Assembly: GCA_903932145.1 (NCBI GenBank)
Contig: CAIZFE010000034.1
Location: 1-64,000 of the forward strand
DNA length: 64,000 nucleotides
Reading direction: 5' to 3'
Source: an uncultured Rhodopila sp.
Lineage (GTDB): Bacteria > Pseudomonadota > Alphaproteobacteria > Acetobacterales > Acetobacteraceae
Positions 62,617 to 64,000 of this stretch are shown here, one piece after another. The position numbers and the translations under genes are program-made. Numbering within the stretch: position 1 is the first letter of the stretch; every line of letters begins with the position of its first letter. Below the pieces are notes generated by a model. That model worked only from the letters and a program-made list of their open reading frames with translations, made no database searches and was not told where the DNA came from.

Positions 62617-62768
62617 GAAATGGACCCGATCCGCTCACGCTCGGACCCATTTTCCTAAGCGGCGGCCAAACAACCGATTGACAGTCCGCTAACCCTGCCG
62701 TTACCGGGTCGGTTTTTCCAGGAGACTGTCTTGCAGGCGGATCCGCGTCCTACCTCCCATTCTGCCCC

Positions 62769-63803
62769 GTGAGCGAGTCCGAAACCGGCTGGCCGCCCTA
62801 TAGGGGACCGGTCGCGGTGATCCAGCCGTTGCCAGGCATTGGAGACATGGTTTGGCACCTGCCGCACATCCGAGCGCTCGCCGAACATGCCGGGGAACCC
62901 GTGACGCTGTTCACCAAGCCACGCTCTTTGGCGGACCAGCTTCTGGCCGACGAACCCTCGGTTGCCGATATTCAGTGGCTGGATATCAATCCGGCCGGCC
63001 GGCGTGGCGCGCATGACGGGATTGGCGGTTTTCTTCGCCTCGTGCGCAAGTTGCGTGACGGAGACTTCGGAACCGTGATTCTGCTTCATCACAGCACGTT
63101 GCTCGCCGCCGCCGCGTGGCGGGCCGGCATCCCCGACCGGCGCGGCTATGGCTGGGGCCGGCAGCGTTGGTTCCTCAACACCGGGCCATTCCTGCCGCCT
63201 GATGTCAAGAAGATGCATCAGCATACTCGGGCGACCCGCTACCTCCAGGCGGCCGGCATTCCGATGCGGTCGGCGGAACCGGCCATCACGTTAACCCTGG
63301 AACGGTTATCGGAGGCGAAAACCCGCCTGGGCGACACCGCAGGTGGATACGTTGCGATCGGCATTGGCAGCAGCGAGGTGTTGCGGCAATGGGGAGCCAC
63401 ACGCTTCGCCGATCTGGCCCTGGCCTTGCTGCATGCCGGCTGGCCCACGCTTGTGCTGGTCGGAGGCCTTGAGGATCTGGCCTCAGCCACGATGATCGTC
63501 AATGCGCTGGGAGATCAGGGGAGTCGTTTGCGCCTCGCCCTGGGCTGGAATCTGGCCGACGTGGTTGGGGTGGTGTCGCGGGCGGATTTCTATGTTGGCA
63601 ACAACACCGGCGTGATGAACATCGCCGCCGCGACAGGCACCCGGACCTATGCGCTGTTCGGCACGACCCAACCGTTCGATCATGCCAGCCAGATCGTGCC
63701 GATCACCGCGCCCGACGCCGGGGTGCATGACGGGATGGGACGCGTAACGGTCGCTGCCGTGCTGAACGTGATCCAGGCTGACCGTGGAAGGCTGTCTCCC
63801 TGA
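62769..63803 (+). CDS. Glycosyltransferase family 9 protein (heptosyltransferase-like)
   Basis: A 344-residue GT-B transferase of the heptosyltransferase family, acting at the inner face of the membrane in LPS core or other glycan assembly. It has VIQPLPGIGDMVWHLP at the N-terminus, YVAIGIGSSEVLRQWGATRF and the donor-site region ADFYVGNNTGVMNIAAATG followed by TYALFGTTQPF. GTG start. No other LPS gene is adjacent, so the sugar and acceptor are unknown. Confidence 0.9.
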   Translation: MSESETGWPPYRGPVAVIQPLPGIGDMVWHLPHIRALAEHAGEPVTLFTKPRSLADQLLADEPSVADIQWLDINPAGRRGAHDGIGGFLRLVRKLRDGDFGTVILLHHSTLLAAAAWRAGIPDRRGYGWGRQRWFLNTGPFLPPDVKKMHQHTRATRYLQAAGIPMRSAEPAITLTLERLSEAKTRLGDTAGGYVAIGIGSSEVLRQWGATRFADLALALLHAGWPTLVLVGGLEDLASATMIVNALGDQGSRLRLALGWNLADVVGVVSRADFYVGNNTGVMNIAAATGTRTYALFGTTQPFDHASQIVPITAPDAGVHDGMGRVTVAAVLNVIQADRGRLSP

Positions 63804-63908
63804 CGGCTGAATCGGGGTGCTTGACAGGACATTTGCCCCACACGCAGGGTTGGATGACCAATCGATAGATGCCGGTCTCGCCGGCGACGCCCCGGCAGGG
63901 ATCGCATC

Positions 63909-64000
63909 ATGCCCCGGACATCCGATACCGACTGGCGGACACTGGAGACATTTGCGTTCGGTGACAGTCCCGATTTGGCGGACCGGCTGCTCGCCCTTGT
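63909..64000 (+). CDS. ASCH-like domain protein (partial, runs off the window)
   Basis: The first 30 residues of a gene that continues past the window end. FAFGDSPDLADRLLALV matches the start of ASCH/DUF984 proteins (FGD, then an LA-LV helix). AGGGA is about 11 bases before the ATG. Such domains bind RNA or nucleosides in known cases. Only the N-terminus can be judged. Confidence 0.6.
   Translation, partial: MPRTSDTDWRTLETFAFGDSPDLADRLLAL

Noticed and set aside
1-64000. tRNA, rRNA or CRISPR array
   Set aside because: No cloverleaf-like tRNA gene, rRNA stretch or regularly spaced direct repeat was noticed on reading; a dedicated scan was not possible.

Overview
The window reads as a GC-rich alphaproteobacterial chromosome, most likely from the Acetobacteraceae/Rhodospirillales. 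This is an inference from gene content: the dapF-mtaB-ftsY block, greB/mazG, a PEP-CTERM protein, many SDR, MFS and ABC genes, GMC oxidoreductase and hydantoinase/oxoprolinase genes. No rRNA, tRNA, CRISPR array or complete insertion sequence was seen.

Layout. 1-14.8 kb: guaA (missing only the last two bases of its stop codon), an SDR-GMC pair, a glycosyltransferase facing otsA, an SMP-30 lactonase, an HD protein overlapping a Gfo/Idh oxidoreductase, a secreted parvulin isomerase, a PEP-CTERM protein, an FAH-SDR pair, an aquaporin and a TauD-type dioxygenase. 15-28.5 kb: an ExeA-like ATPase, then hyuA and hyuB on the plus strand, separated by a minus-strand PIN toxin-antitoxin pair and an MFS importer; next an ABC transporter (fused double permease plus ATPase, no binding protein), a D-aminoacylase and a MAPEG protein. 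28.5-36.3 kb: two paralogous MFS transporters (one cut by a nonsense codon) flank a tightly coupled three-gene operon: a methyltransferase, a binding-protein/permease fusion and a permease/TAXI-binding-protein fusion. The 5' region of the intact MFS gene has a second copy beyond the broken one, and there it is interrupted by a palindromic element of about 100 bp.

36.3-41.7 kb: an SDR, a MarR regulator, an acyl-CoA dehydrogenase with Asp in place of the catalytic Glu and an acyl-CoA ligase, resembling the ali/bad alicyclic-acid genes, then a second copy of the palindromic element and an unrecognised protein. 41.9-48.4 kb: core genes (dapF, mtaB, ftsY, greB, mazG) interrupted by an ABC-type ATPase/PIN-like nuclease pair that resembles a defence module. 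48.5-55.2 kb: accessory genes and relics (DUF6398, SEC-C/DUF1186, MBL hydrolase, GST facing a TetR regulator with two matching operator-like palindromes, DUF4279, a frameshifted DUF4160 gene, DUF2442, dispersed repeats, a small secreted Pro-rich peptide). 55.6-64 kb: a complete polar amino-acid ABC importer operon, an intradiol dioxygenase, a PPOX flavoprotein, an SDR, a DHA2 efflux pump behind a 26-bp palindrome, a family 9 glycosyltransferase and the start of an ASCH-like gene.

The strongest candidates for something undescribed are the chimeric transporter/methyltransferase operon (30.2-34.7 kb) and the ATPase/PIN pair (44.9-46.8 kb). The palindromic element with a filled and an empty site is the clearest structural observation.
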